Origin: Clostridia bacterium
Lineage (GTDB): Bacteria; Bacillota; Clostridia; Christensenellales; Aristaeellaceae
NCBI GenBank assembly: GCA_017521565.1
Contig: JAFXCE010000014.1
Span: 1 to 40,757, forward strand
Reading direction: 5' to 3'
Length of the DNA stretch: 40,757 bases
Within the stretch, counting starts at the first letter, position 1. Every line of letters begins with the position of its first letter. Below, piece by piece: positions 1 to 7,872 of the stretch. The notes beneath the pieces are model-generated. The model was not told the origin of the DNA, searched no databases, and saw only the letters and a list, made by a program, of their open reading frames with translations. Made by a program: the position numbers and the translations under genes.

Positions 1-20
1 AATCGGTCGAGGACTTAATC
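1..20 (+). rRNA. 23S rRNA, 3' tip (partial)
   Basis: The first bases contain TCGAGGACTT, the conserved last segment of bacterial 23S rRNA, placed about 210 bp before a 5S gene as in a 16S-23S-5S operon. Only the final ~20 nt are in the window, and the exact mature end is estimated. The spacer at 21-230 has no tRNA that I can fold. It does contain a short inverted repeat (GCTTCG at 165-170, CGAAGC at 183-188) that could belong to an rRNA processing stem. Confidence 0.75.
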
Positions 21-230
21 TTAAAATTGAGATTCGAGTGAGACCAAAGGGAAAATTGAGAAACTGGTCAGTTACGAGATGAAGAAAATCTGGATGTGCG
101 GTTTTCAGGGTACGCGTAAATAACAGAAAAGCGCAGATTGTGCGGAGGTTCTCCAAGATCGGATGCTTCGGTTACAAATAGACGAAGCGGAAGCCAAGAA
201 GAACGCGGGCTGCACAAACCCTCATAAAAT

Positions 231-346
<116 letters not shown>

Positions 347-360
347 TCCCACATGAAGAA

Positions 361-390
361 GCTCAGCAGATGCTGGGCTTTTTCTTTTTG
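361..390 (+). terminator. Rho-independent terminator of the rRNA operon
   Basis: GCTCAGCA and TGCTGGGC form an 8-bp stem (one G-U pair) around a 2-nt centre, followed by TTTTTCTTTTTG. It lies 15 nt after the 5S 3' end. Confidence 0.85.
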
Positions 391-462
391 CGTTTTTGGA
401 AGAAAAATGATGAAATAGAAAGCGTGACGGGCATATTTTCAAAAAGAAAGTGAATACAGAAA

Positions 463-490
463 TTGACATACACAAGAGAGAAGTGATAAA
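463..490 (+). promoter_or_regulatory. Candidate sigma-A promoter for the GNAT/ABC-2 operon
   Basis: TTGACA at 463-468 and GATAAA at 485-490 are 16 bp apart, about 115 bp upstream of the acetyltransferase start. The -35 is perfect and the -10 is mediocre. The rest of the 391-605 gap holds no ORF with a ribosome site. Confidence 0.5.
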
Positions 491-605
491 TTGGCGTTCC
501 GTCATTTTTGCGGCAGCTGAGAAAGGACAGTGAAGCCGCCCGACTTGGCAAGATAGAAACCCTATAACTACCAGGAGGAAGCAGACAGAAAGGAGTCTTG
601 CAGCA

Positions 606-1148
606 GTGAAAATGGAAACTAGACGATTGATTCTTCGGGAAATGACAGAAGTGGATTTTCCGCGTCTTTTCGAGATCTTTTCAGATCCTCAAACCATGCA
701 GCACTATCCGGAACCGTTTGATGAGGCACGGGTAAAGCGCTGGATTGCAGTCAACCAGGATCGATATCGCACATTTGGGTTTGGTTTGTGGGCCGTTGTG
801 CTCAAAGAAACAGGCGAAGTGATCGGCGACTGCGGCATAACCATGCAGAATATTCAAGGCGTCATCCGGCCGGAAATCGGCTATCACATTCACAAAGCGT
901 ATCAAAGAAATGGATATGGCTTGGAAGCGGCGATGGCGAGCCGGGACTATATTTTTGAGCATACGCCGTTTCAAGTTGTGTATTCGTATATGAAGCATAC
1001 CAATGCTGCGTCATACGGTCTGGCGATGAAAAACGGTATGCGCCTGATAGAAGAGTATGATGATCCGATCAACACGCGCACAAAAGTCTATGCCATCACA
1101 CGCGAGGAATGGCGCAGGCTGCGGGATATGGAGGTATCGCAGAAATGA
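606..1148 (+). CDS. GNAT N-acetyltransferase (RimJ/RimL type)
   Basis: A 180-residue GNAT-fold enzyme expected to move an acetyl group from acetyl-CoA to an amine. The N-terminus (METRRLILREM) is the usual opening of the Acetyltransf_3/RimL branch. The acetyl-CoA pyrophosphate loop, motif A, is visible near residues 95-115 as EIGYHIHKAYQRNGYG. The length fits the family. GTG at 606 is chosen because AGGAGT lies about 9 nt upstream; the in-frame ATG at 612 is further from it. The stop overlaps the next ATG (ATGA), so it is probably translationally coupled to the ABC-2 exporter. The substrate (ribosomal protein, antibiotic or metabolite) cannot be read from the sequence. Confidence 0.85.
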   Translation: MKMETRRLILREMTEVDFPRLFEIFSDPQTMQHYPEPFDEARVKRWIAVNQDRYRTFGFGLWAVVLKETGEVIGDCGITMQNIQGVIRPEIGYHIHKAYQRNGYGLEAAMASRDYIFEHTPFQVVYSYMKHTNAASYGLAMKNGMRLIEEYDDPINTRTKVYAITREEWRRLRDMEVSQK

Positions 1149-1942
1149 TCGTCATGGAAAATATCTGTAAGACCTACAGGGTGCAAAGGCGCAGCGCCGG
1201 CATCAAGGAAGCATGTCGGTCTCTTTTCTGCCGCGATTACGAATACATCCATGCACTCGACAACGTGAGTTTCACCATTCACGACGGCGAGATGATTGGG
1301 TATATGGGGCCCAACGGCGCGGGCAAGAGTTCAACGATCAAGATTCTCAGCGGCATTCTGGTGCCGGACAGCGGAAAATGTGAGATCGATGGACTGACGC
1401 CGTGGAAAAATCGCGTTGCCCATGTCAGCCGCATCGGCGTGGTCTTTGGACAGCGTTCGCAGCTCTGGTGGGATATTCCGGTGATCGACTCCTTTGAACT
1501 CCTGCGCGATATCTATGCCGTACCGGAAAAACGATATAGAGAGAATCTGGAGGAACTGACGGAGCTTCTTCAGCTTTCGGAGCTTTTGAAAACGCCGACA
1601 CGCCAGCTTTCTCTGGGACAGCGGATGCGATGTGAAATCGCAGCGGCACTGGTGCATAGCCCGAGCCTTCTTTTCCTTGATGAGCCGACGATTGGCCTTG
1701 ACGCAGTGTCCAAGCTGGCTGTACGCGACTTTATCAGGCGGCAGAACAGCGAACACGGCACCACGGTCATCCTCACCACGCATGACATGCAGGATATTGC
1801 GGCCATTGCGCGGCGTGTGATCCTGATCGGCAAGGGGAGAATTCTGCTGGACGGAACGCTGGATGATATCCGGCGGGAGGGCGGCGCTGACGATCTGGAG
1901 AAGGCAGCGGCCGGGCTTTACCGCAAGCTCGAGATTTCCTGA
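1145..1942 (+). CDS. ABC-2 type exporter, ATP-binding subunit
   Basis: A 265-residue cytoplasmic ATPase that should power the two permeases encoded next. Walker A is GPNGAGKSS (about residues 55-63). The Q-loop region reads VFGQRSQLWWDIP, characteristic of the ABC-2 branch paired with DUF990/PF06182 permeases. The signature is LSLGQRMR and Walker B is LLFLDEPTIGLD. The open frame extends back to 1109, but ATG 1145 has GAGGT 9 nt upstream and overlaps the preceding stop by 4 nt. Exporters of this branch move poorly known substrates (lipids, polysaccharides, drugs), so the cargo is unknown. Confidence 0.88.
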   Translation: MIVMENICKTYRVQRRSAGIKEACRSLFCRDYEYIHALDNVSFTIHDGEMIGYMGPNGAGKSSTIKILSGILVPDSGKCEIDGLTPWKNRVAHVSRIGVVFGQRSQLWWDIPVIDSFELLRDIYAVPEKRYRENLEELTELLQLSELLKTPTRQLSLGQRMRCEIAAALVHSPSLLFLDEPTIGLDAVSKLAVRDFIRRQNSEHGTTVILTTHDMQDIAAIARRVILIGKGRILLDGTLDDIRREGGADDLEKAAAGLYRKLEIS

Positions 1943-1952
1943 GAGGTGCATC

Positions 1953-2756
1953 ATGAAAAAGTATATGTCTTTCTTCAGAATGCGCTTTCAGATGGGATTG
2001 CAGTACAGGACGGCGGCCATCGCCGGCATGACGACGCAGTTTGCCTGGGGATTGATGGAAATCATGGTCTTTCGGGCGTTTTATGCGGCGGATCCGGCAG
2101 CGTTTCCCATGACGTTTGAAGCGACAGCCAGCTATATCTGGCTGCAGCAGGCATTCTTGGCTATTTTTGCGGCATGGCTGTTGGAGCCGGAGATTTTTGA
2201 CTGCATCGTCAGCGGCAATGTGGCATACGAGCTATGCAGGCCGGTTCATATTTACGATATGTGGTTTGCACGCAGCATGGCGAGCCGTCTTTCACGCGTG
2301 GCGCTGCGCTGTTTTCCGATTCTCTTTGTGGCTCTGCTGCTGCCAAAGCCCTATGGCATCAGCACGCCGTCCAGTGCAGCACAATTTGCAGTCTTCCTGA
2401 TCACGCTTGTGCTGAGCTTTCTGGTCTCAGTGGCGTTCTATATGTGGATCTACGTGCTGACGTTTTATACGATTTCTCCGATGGGGCTTCGGATTATGGT
2501 CGCTTCTGTAGTGGAGTTCCTCTCCGGCGGCGGCGTTCCGCTGCCGTTCTTCCCGGAAAAGGTGCAGCGTGTGCTTGAGTTTCTGCCGTTTGCGTCGATG
2601 CAGAATGTACCGCTGCGCGTATACAGCGGCAGCATGTCGCAGATGCAGACGCAACAGGCCGTTGCGCTTCAGCTTCTGTGGCTGATCGTGCTGGTTGCGC
2701 TTGGCCGGACAATGTGCGATCGTGCATTGCGGCGCGTGAGCGTACAGGGGGGCTGA
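1953..2756 (+). CDS. ABC-2 family permease (PF06182-like), subunit 1
   Basis: A 267-residue integral membrane protein with about six hydrophobic segments. It starts MKKYMSFFRMRFQMGLQYR, the usual cytoplasmic lead-in of this permease family. It probably forms a heterodimeric pore with the next gene, driven by the preceding ATPase. ATG 1953 is preferred to the longer open frame (from 1863), because GAGAGG sits just upstream and the longer frame would overlap the ATPase gene. Only 10 bp separate the two genes. Assignment rests on gene order, length and hydrophobicity. Confidence 0.8.
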   Translation: MKKYMSFFRMRFQMGLQYRTAAIAGMTTQFAWGLMEIMVFRAFYAADPAAFPMTFEATASYIWLQQAFLAIFAAWLLEPEIFDCIVSGNVAYELCRPVHIYDMWFARSMASRLSRVALRCFPILFVALLLPKPYGISTPSSAAQFAVFLITLVLSFLVSVAFYMWIYVLTFYTISPMGLRIMVASVVEFLSGGGVPLPFFPEKVQRVLEFLPFASMQNVPLRVYSGSMSQMQTQQAVALQLLWLIVLVALGRTMCDRALRRVSVQGG

Positions 2757-2759
2757 GCG

Positions 2760-3566
2760 ATGAATGGAACAGGCAGAGTCAAAGACATGCTCCATCTGTA
2801 TGTACATTACGTATCGCTGAATGTCCGCAGCGCGATGCAGCATAAAGCGTCCTTCTTTCTGCAGATTACAGGCCAGCTGCTGACGTCGTGTACAACATTC
2901 CTGGGCATCTATTTTATGTTTCTCCGCTTTCACATTGTTGCAGGGTATACGTACAGCGACGTACTGCTCTGCTTCTCCGTTGTGCTGATGCAGTTTTCGC
3001 TTGCGGAGATGTTTGCGCGCGGGTTTGATACGTTTTCAGGGATGGTTCGCCGAGGCGAATTTGACCGGATATTGGTTCGTCCAAGGGGAGAAGTGCTGCA
3101 GGTACTGGGCAGTAAATTCGAGCTGACACGCATCGGCAGACTGCTTCAGGCAGTGATTGTCTTTGTATACGGCGTTTTTGCTGCGCGGGTGCACTGGACG
3201 GCGCTGCGTGTGCTGACGCTTGTGAGCATGCTGCTGGGCGGCATACTGCTGTTTTCGGGGCTGTTTCTGGTCTATGCGGCGTTCTGCTTTTTTACGCTGG
3301 AAGGGCTGGAGTTTATGAATGTCTTTACCGACGGAGGAAGGGAATACGGAAAATACCCCATCGATGTGTATGGAAAGCGCATGCAGCAGTTTGCTACATT
3401 CATCATTCCTTACACATTGGTGCAATACTATCCGCTGCAGATTCTGATCGGCAGAAGCGACAATTGGGTTTACGCATTGTATCCAATGGGAGCGCTTGTC
3501 TTTCTGGCGGCGTGCTATGCCTTCTGGCGCTTCGGTGTACGGCACTATACATCCAGCGGATCATGA
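2760..3566 (+). CDS. ABC-2 family permease (PF06182-like), subunit 2
   Basis: A 268-residue membrane protein and the second half of the exporter pore. Motifs such as FARGFDTFSGMVRRGEFDRIL and LVRPRG (about residues 80-115) match this permease branch, where the loop between early helices carries an RGEFDRIL-like stretch. Six hydrophobic segments are apparent. ATG 2760 follows the previous stop by 3 nt. Its ribosome site is weak, and Met10 at 2787 is an alternative. It is the last gene of the operon, and a terminator follows 10 nt after the stop. Confidence 0.8.
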   Translation: MNGTGRVKDMLHLYVHYVSLNVRSAMQHKASFFLQITGQLLTSCTTFLGIYFMFLRFHIVAGYTYSDVLLCFSVVLMQFSLAEMFARGFDTFSGMVRRGEFDRILVRPRGEVLQVLGSKFELTRIGRLLQAVIVFVYGVFAARVHWTALRVLTLVSMLLGGILLFSGLFLVYAAFCFFTLEGLEFMNVFTDGGREYGKYPIDVYGKRMQQFATFIIPYTLVQYYPLQILIGRSDNWVYALYPMGALVFLAACYAFWRFGVRHYTSSGS

Positions 3567-3576
3567 GCATACAAAA

Positions 3577-3604
3577 GAACCTCCGGCATGAAAACCGGAG
3601 GTTC
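3577..3604. terminator. Bidirectional terminator between ABC-2 operon and yczE-like gene
   Basis: A 10-bp perfect stem (GAACCTCCGG / CCGGAGGTTC) with an 8-nt loop lies between two convergent genes. The minus-strand side continues with CTTTTGT. The plus side has only a weak T-run. Confidence 0.65.
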
Positions 3605-3622
3605 TGTGCGTTTTGGCGGATG

Positions 3623-4255
3623 TCAGGCGATCGGATGCTTGGAGAAGAAGTACTTCTTCCAGAAATCGAACAGCGGTCCGAAGATGAGCATGGCGATGAT
3701 GGTGCCCTCGCGCAGCGTCCATTCCACGCCGAAAAGCAGCGTGATGGCGACGCTGATGATGACCAGCACGACGTCGATCTTCTGGCGCAGCTTGCCCTGC
3801 GTGGTGCCGGTGCGGTCGGCAATCAGCTGGATGCAGCCCTCCATGGGCGTGCGCATCAGGTGTGTTTCAAGCACGAGCGAGCAGCCGAAGGAGCTGACCA
3901 CAAACGACAGAACGCACACAATCAGGCGCAGCGGATAGAAGGAGAACGATACGTTCTTCAATACGACATAGAGGAAGAAGTTGAGCACGGAGCCGCCGAG
4001 CGTGATGTAGAGCAGCTGAAGCAGCTCGGTCTTGCGGAAGTTCTTCTTCTCAATGAGGATCTGCCCCACGAAGAAACTGCCGTGGAAGAGCATGGAGAAC
4101 GTACCGACCTTCATGCCGATCAGCGTGGCGACGGAGGTGATGGCTGCGTCCACAGGGAGCACGCCGATGGAGGCTTTGAGCGCGAAGGCAACAGCACTGT
4201 ATACCAGAAGGATGCCAAGAATGGTCAGCGAAATCTTTTTCGTCAGGTTTTTCAT
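3623..4255 (-). CDS. YczE/YyaS/YitT-family integral membrane protein
   Basis: A 210-residue protein with about five membrane segments and little soluble sequence. Features of the YczE-like family include an N-terminal helix ending near ASIGVLPVDAAITSVA, a middle GGSVLNFFLYV segment, and a conserved loop around residues 130-150 (LMRTPMEGCIQLIADRTG). Function in this family is unknown. It is transcribed alone, opposite to both neighbours. The ribosome site AGGAAAGG lies about 13 nt before the start, slightly far. Confidence 0.75.
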   Translation of the reverse strand: MKNLTKKISLTILGILLVYSAVAFALKASIGVLPVDAAITSVATLIGMKVGTFSMLFHGSFFVGQILIEKKNFRKTELLQLLYITLGGSVLNFFLYVVLKNVSFSFYPLRLIVCVLSFVVSSFGCSLVLETHLMRTPMEGCIQLIADRTGTTQGKLRQKIDVVLVIISVAITLLFGVEWTLREGTIIAMLIFGPLFDFWKKYFFSKHPIA

Positions 4256-4360
4256 GGCTGAAAACTGCCTTTCCTATGATGATCGTCTTTATGATACCAT
4301 ACCGGAAGAAAGAAATAAAGGGAGAAGCAGAAAGCAAAATATCTATTCAGGGGAATGATA

Positions 4361-4369
4361 TGTTATAAT
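4361..4369 (+). promoter_or_regulatory. Extended -10 promoter element for NUDIX gene
   Basis: TGTTATAAT is a perfect extended -10 (TGnTATAAT), about 40 bp before the NUDIX start. No convincing -35 is seen, which fits an extended -10 promoter. Confidence 0.5.
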
Positions 4370-4409
4370 TGACAGAGAAGTCAAAGAAAAGCGGAGAAGG
4401 GGATGCAGC

Positions 4410-4862
4410 ATGATCAGCAAAACCTATGCAGTCGGATTTCTGAAACAGTATAAGTATGTGGTCATATTGTCCACATGCTGTGGAAAGATCATGCTCAGCC
4501 GGCACAGACAGCGCAGCACATGGGAAACCCAGGGCGGTCATGTCGAGCCGGGGGAGACGCCGCAGGAGGCGGCGGAGCGCGAACTCTATGAGGAGTCCGG
4601 CGCGGTGGAGTACGATATCCGTGCGCTGTGCGATTACTGGGCAGGGGATGAAACCACGGGCGAGGGCGCGACGGGCATGGTGTTCCATGCGGAGATTCAC
4701 AGGCGAGAATCGCTTCCGCAGAGCGAAATGGCCGAGGTGCGCCTGTTTGATGCCCTGCCGGAAAATCTGACCTATCCTGCGATTACGCCGGAGCTGTTTG
4801 GGTATTTGTTTAAGGAGAGGAAACGACATGCGGATTCTGATCGGAACGACGAACCCGTCTAA
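4410..4862 (+). CDS. NUDIX hydrolase
   Basis: A 150-residue NUDIX hydrolase that cleaves a nucleoside diphosphate linked to another moiety, using divalent metal. The Nudix box GX5EX7REUXEEXGU is complete at residues 43-66: G43, E49, R57-E58, E61-E62, G64. These supply the metal-binding glutamates. It begins at ATG 4410 with AAGGGGA 6 nt upstream. The last 35 nt overlap the next gene in another frame, so the C-terminal tail is shared DNA and the two are probably coupled. The substrate is not determinable. The Ham1-like neighbour suggests damaged or non-canonical nucleotides. Confidence 0.88.
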   Translation: MISKTYAVGFLKQYKYVVILSTCCGKIMLSRHRQRSTWETQGGHVEPGETPQEAAERELYEESGAVEYDIRALCDYWAGDETTGEGATGMVFHAEIHRRESLPQSEMAEVRLFDALPENLTYPAITPELFGYLFKERKRHADSDRNDEPV

Positions 4863-5448
4863 GGCCAGATACTTTGAGCGGCTGATGGAAGGCCTGAATG
4901 TGGAGTGCGTGACGCTGCGCGATTTGGGGATTACGGACGAGCCGCAGGAAACGGGACATACGCCGCTTGAAAATGCGCGGATCAAGGCGGCGTTTTATGG
5001 AAAGTATGCAGATGCTGTGATTTGTGCGGATTCCGGGCTGTATTTTGACAGTCTGCTTCCGGATGATCCGAGGCAGCCCGGGCTGCATATCCGCACGCCG
5101 CAGGGCGGAAAGCGCCTTGACGATGACGAAATGATCGCCTATTATGCGCAGCTTGTCCACAACCTGGGTGGAAAAATCCATGCGTATTACATGGACGCCA
5201 TGGCGCTGCTGATTGGCGGGGAACTCCATGATTTCGCCGCCACGCGCGAGGAGGCGGAGGACTGGGCGTTTGACATGGTGGATGTGCCAAGCGTGTGGAG
5301 GCGCGAGGGATGGCCGCTTGACAGCCTTTCGCTTAATAAGGATGGGCACTATTTTCTCGATCCCTCCGAAAGGCCGGATAAGCTGCCGCAGGAGAAGTCC
5401 GGCTATTGGCCGCGGCTGCGGATATTCTTGCAGGAAAAACTGGGATAA
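4828..5448 (+). CDS. Ham1/RdgB-like non-canonical purine NTP pyrophosphatase
   Basis: A 206-residue protein of the Ham1 fold, expected to hydrolyse ITP/XTP/dITP to the monophosphate. Visible motifs are the N-terminal nucleotide loop (TTNPSK, residues 7-12), ENARIKA near 50 and ADSGL near 70, all classic. The C-terminal SHR motif of RdgB is not recognisable, so this is a divergent member whose specificity may differ. ATG 4828 has GGAGAGG 8 nt upstream and lies inside the 3' end of the NUDIX gene. A longer in-frame reading from 4798 lacks a ribosome site. Confidence 0.75.
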   Translation: MRILIGTTNPSKARYFERLMEGLNVECVTLRDLGITDEPQETGHTPLENARIKAAFYGKYADAVICADSGLYFDSLLPDDPRQPGLHIRTPQGGKRLDDDEMIAYYAQLVHNLGGKIHAYYMDAMALLIGGELHDFAATREEAEDWAFDMVDVPSVWRREGWPLDSLSLNKDGHYFLDPSERPDKLPQEKSGYWPRLRIFLQEKLG

Positions 5449-5450
5449 CA

Positions 5451-5481
5451 AAAGCGCCGGACGGTGTTCGTCCGGCGCTTT
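5451..5481. terminator. Bidirectional terminator, Ham1-like / vanY
   Basis: A 13-bp perfect inverted repeat (AAAGCGCCGGACG / CGTCCGGCGCTTT) with a 5-nt loop. Its A/T-rich ends give a T-run on each strand. It serves the convergent Ham1-like gene and the envelope operon that ends at 5486. Confidence 0.9.
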
Positions 5482-5485
5482 CTGC

Positions 5486-6709
5486 TTAGTGATTCAGGCC
5501 CATTTTTTCGATGTATTCTTCCAGGCACCAGTTGTTGGCGGTCATCACCTGCGCCGCTTCCACGCCGACATAGCGGAAATGCCAGCTTTCGGCGAGGAAA
5601 CCGGTGATTTTTTCTTTGTCCTTCGTAAAGCGGACGATAAAGCCGTATTGGCTGCAATGCTTGTGCAGCCACTTTTGCTGCTCCGTGCCGGTGAAGGAGA
5701 CGCCCGGCACGGTGATGTCAAACGCAAGGCCGGTCATGTGTTCGCTGGTGCCGGCGGGCGCGACAGTCTGATACGTTGCGGAGAGACAGCGCTCGCGGCT
5801 CCAGTCGGGGTTGTTCTTTTTGTATTTGGCGACCGATTGATCGACCAGCGCCTGCTGATCGCTGTATTTGCGATAGGCGGAGGAGACCTGCCAGTTGCTT
5901 ACGCCGTCTGCGATGGCAGCCTCGAGCATGCGGCCAAGCGCTTCGGTGGCGGTGCGGTTGGCTTTGGTGCCCTTGTATTTTACCTTGAGCACGCTGGATG
6001 GGATGACGTCGGCGATCTTGACGAGATCGGACGGCGCATAGCCCTTGTCGAGCTTATTCTCGCGGTTGACGAGCACGAGATAATCCATTTCCGGCGCTGC
6101 GCTCGCGGGGAGCGCTTCGTCGCTGAAGAGCAGCGTCAGGGTCTGTTTGCCGGCGATGCCGTCTGCGCTCAGTCCATTCACCGCCTGAAACTGGATCACA
6201 GCCTGCTGAGTGCCGCTGCCAAAGTCGCCGTCTGCGCTTCCGTCAAGGTAGCCAAGCGCGATGAGCGATTCCTGCATCTTCACGATGGAGGGGCCTTTTG
6301 CGCCCTTTTTGAGGGCTGTATAGCCGATGGGCGTAGCGGTGGGGACCTGCGTTGGCGAGGGGATGGGCGAGGGCGTTGGGATGGCGGTGGGCTCCGGCGT
6401 GGGCGTTTCAGGGATCAGGCTTGAATCTCCATGGCCGTACTGTGCGCCAAAGGGCGCGTAGATTGCCGGCGTCGGGGTGATGGTGGGCTCCGGCGTCGGG
6501 GTGGGCTCCGGCGTGGGCGTCGCGTTCGGATCGGGCGAAGGGGAGGCGTCCAAAGGGGCGACCTCGGGCATCAGCGATGTCATGCCGATGCATAAAAGAA
6601 CGATCAGCACGAGGGCGAGCGCGGCGAGCAGCACGCGAAGCACGGGGTTGAGAAGCGGACTTTTCCGCCTGCGATAGGCATAGGCATTTCGCCTGTGATT
6701 GTGGTTCAT
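5486..6709 (-). CDS. VanY-type D-alanyl-D-alanine carboxypeptidase with peptidoglycan-binding domain
   Basis: A 407-residue membrane-anchored murein peptidase. Order: basic N-terminus, one membrane helix (about 22-43), a Pro/Thr-rich linker with TPTPEP units (about 55-128), a PG_binding_1 domain (about 132-195), then a VanY catalytic domain (about 225-390). The zinc and catalytic motifs are intact: SxHxxGxAxD at S322/H324/D331 and ESWH at E374-H377. It should trim the terminal D-Ala of stem peptides outside the membrane. GGAGG lies 5 nt before ATG 6709. It is the last gene of the MBOAT/SGNH operon, 37 bp behind its neighbour. No vanR/S/H/A genes are nearby, so there is no reason to link it to glycopeptide resistance. 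Confidence 0.9.
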   Translation of the reverse strand: MNHNHRRNAYAYRRRKSPLLNPVLRVLLAALALVLIVLLCIGMTSLMPEVAPLDASPSPDPNATPTPEPTPTPEPTITPTPAIYAPFGAQYGHGDSSLIPETPTPEPTAIPTPSPIPSPTQVPTATPIGYTALKKGAKGPSIVKMQESLIALGYLDGSADGDFGSGTQQAVIQFQAVNGLSADGIAGKQTLTLLFSDEALPASAAPEMDYLVLVNRENKLDKGYAPSDLVKIADVIPSSVLKVKYKGTKANRTATEALGRMLEAAIADGVSNWQVSSAYRKYSDQQALVDQSVAKYKKNNPDWSRERCLSATYQTVAPAGTSEHMTGLAFDITVPGVSFTGTEQQKWLHKHCSQYGFIVRFTKDKEKITGFLAESWHFRYVGVEAAQVMTANNWCLEEYIEKMGLNH

Positions 6710-6746
6710 TCTTCCTCCTTGAAGACGGGGGTGGGGGAAATGCGGC

Positions 6747-7805
6747 TTAGAAAACCCAGCCGCCTGCGTCGATCATTTCGTGCGCCCAGCCGCGCAGTTT
6801 TTCACTGGCGAGGTCGATTTCGCTGCGGCTTGTGCAGGCGCTTTCGCCCGAGGCGATTTCCTCAACGATGGCGTCGTTGATCCACTGACCATAGTGCAGC
6901 GTGTCCTTGTAGTTGGCAAGATCGAGCACCCAATCCTCCCGCACGGAGAAATCGTAGAGCGTCACGTTATCATAGCCGCTGAGCAGGTCGTAGCACAAGC
7001 CGCGCAGGGTAAGCATCGCCTCAAGATTGCCCTTGCTGAGCATGGTCGACCATTCGGCTGCGGAATACGGCGGGAAGAAAATGTCAAACTGTGTTTCGGG
7101 GTGCGCCTCAATGTAGGCGATCAGGTGCGTTTCAAGGTTCGCTTTTGCGGCGGAAACGTGCTTGTCCGCAGGGATAACGGATACGGGCGCAGTAAAAAGC
7201 GCGTTATAGAGCGCGACCTCGCCGTATTCATCCCGTCCTGCCCAGCAGTACATGCTGTCGCGCAGGGAATCGTCCTGCGTCTGCCCCCAGGCGCGCAGGC
7301 AGCGCGGCAGGAACGAGGCGAGCACGCTGCGGTTGAGCCAGTACTGTACGTCGTTGAAAGGGTTTTTATCGTAGAGATACAGCGGAACCTTGCTGCCGGT
7401 CTTATCAAGCGCGCCGATGAAGGAATACACATCAAGGCCATAGACGACGCGCTTCATTTCATGCGTGTCAAACGCGAGATTCAGAAGGAGCGCGTGGTTA
7501 TACGCCGTACCGGCGGAGGTACAGAGCTTGATGAAGCGGCCGCCGAGCAGCGCGCTCATCTGCGACGGGCGGAAATTCTCCGTGACCGACGTGCCGACGA
7601 TGGCGCTGTCGTAGTCGTAATTTCTGACGATGCCGGCATTGGCGTACACCTGCGTGGTGTTGTCAATCGGCGGCAGATAGCGCGCAGCCTGGCGATAGAC
7701 CTGAAAGGGATCGATCGCGATGACCAGCGCGCTCATAAAGAGATAGGCGCAGAGAATGGCCGAGAGGCACAGGAGTGCCCAGGTTTTTTTCTTCATGGTT
7801 CTCAT
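6747..7805 (-). CDS. DltD/SGNH-like membrane-anchored protein, paralogue 1 (MBOAT partner)
   Basis: A 352-residue protein with one N-terminal membrane helix (about 9-31) and an extracytoplasmic domain. It carries a block-I-like serine in VGTSVTENF (S73), an FFPPYS segment, and a terminal D-x-x-H (D301, H304) followed by YGQWIND. This is the arrangement of SGNH-type acyl hydrolase or transferase domains that accept acyl groups from an MBOAT protein (DltD, AlgX, PatB families). It is paralogous to the two genes upstream in the operon, sharing DPFQVYRQA, YDYDS and YWLN. The start is uncertain: ATG 7805 or ATG 7796 (which aligns better with the paralogues); neither has a clear ribosome site. No dltA or dltC is present, so D-alanylation is unlikely. 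Confidence 0.72.
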   Translation of the reverse strand: MRTMKKKTWALLCLSAILCAYLFMSALVIAIDPFQVYRQAARYLPPIDNTTQVYANAGIVRNYDYDSAIVGTSVTENFRPSQMSALLGGRFIKLCTSAGTAYNHALLLNLAFDTHEMKRVVYGLDVYSFIGALDKTGSKVPLYLYDKNPFNDVQYWLNRSVLASFLPRCLRAWGQTQDDSLRDSMYCWAGRDEYGEVALYNALFTAPVSVIPADKHVSAAKANLETHLIAYIEAHPETQFDIFFPPYSAAEWSTMLSKGNLEAMLTLRGLCYDLLSGYDNVTLYDFSVREDWVLDLANYKDTLHYGQWINDAIVEEIASGESACTSRSEIDLASEKLRGWAHEMIDAGGWVF

Positions 7806-7872
7806 TCAAGGCGGTTTTCAAGGGCTTTATGCCCGAAGAAAACGGGTGCAGAGCGGCGCAAAGGCTGCTCTT

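Noticed and set aside
6400..6560. Tandem repeat DNA in the vanY gene
   Set aside because: The repeats encode a Pro/Thr linker (TPTPEP units) between membrane helix and wall-binding domain. This is low-complexity coding DNA, not a mobile or CRISPR repeat.
5486..6709. Glycopeptide-resistance (van) cluster
   Set aside because: VanY-type peptidases are common housekeeping enzymes. No VanR/S, VanH, VanA or VanX homologue lies nearby.
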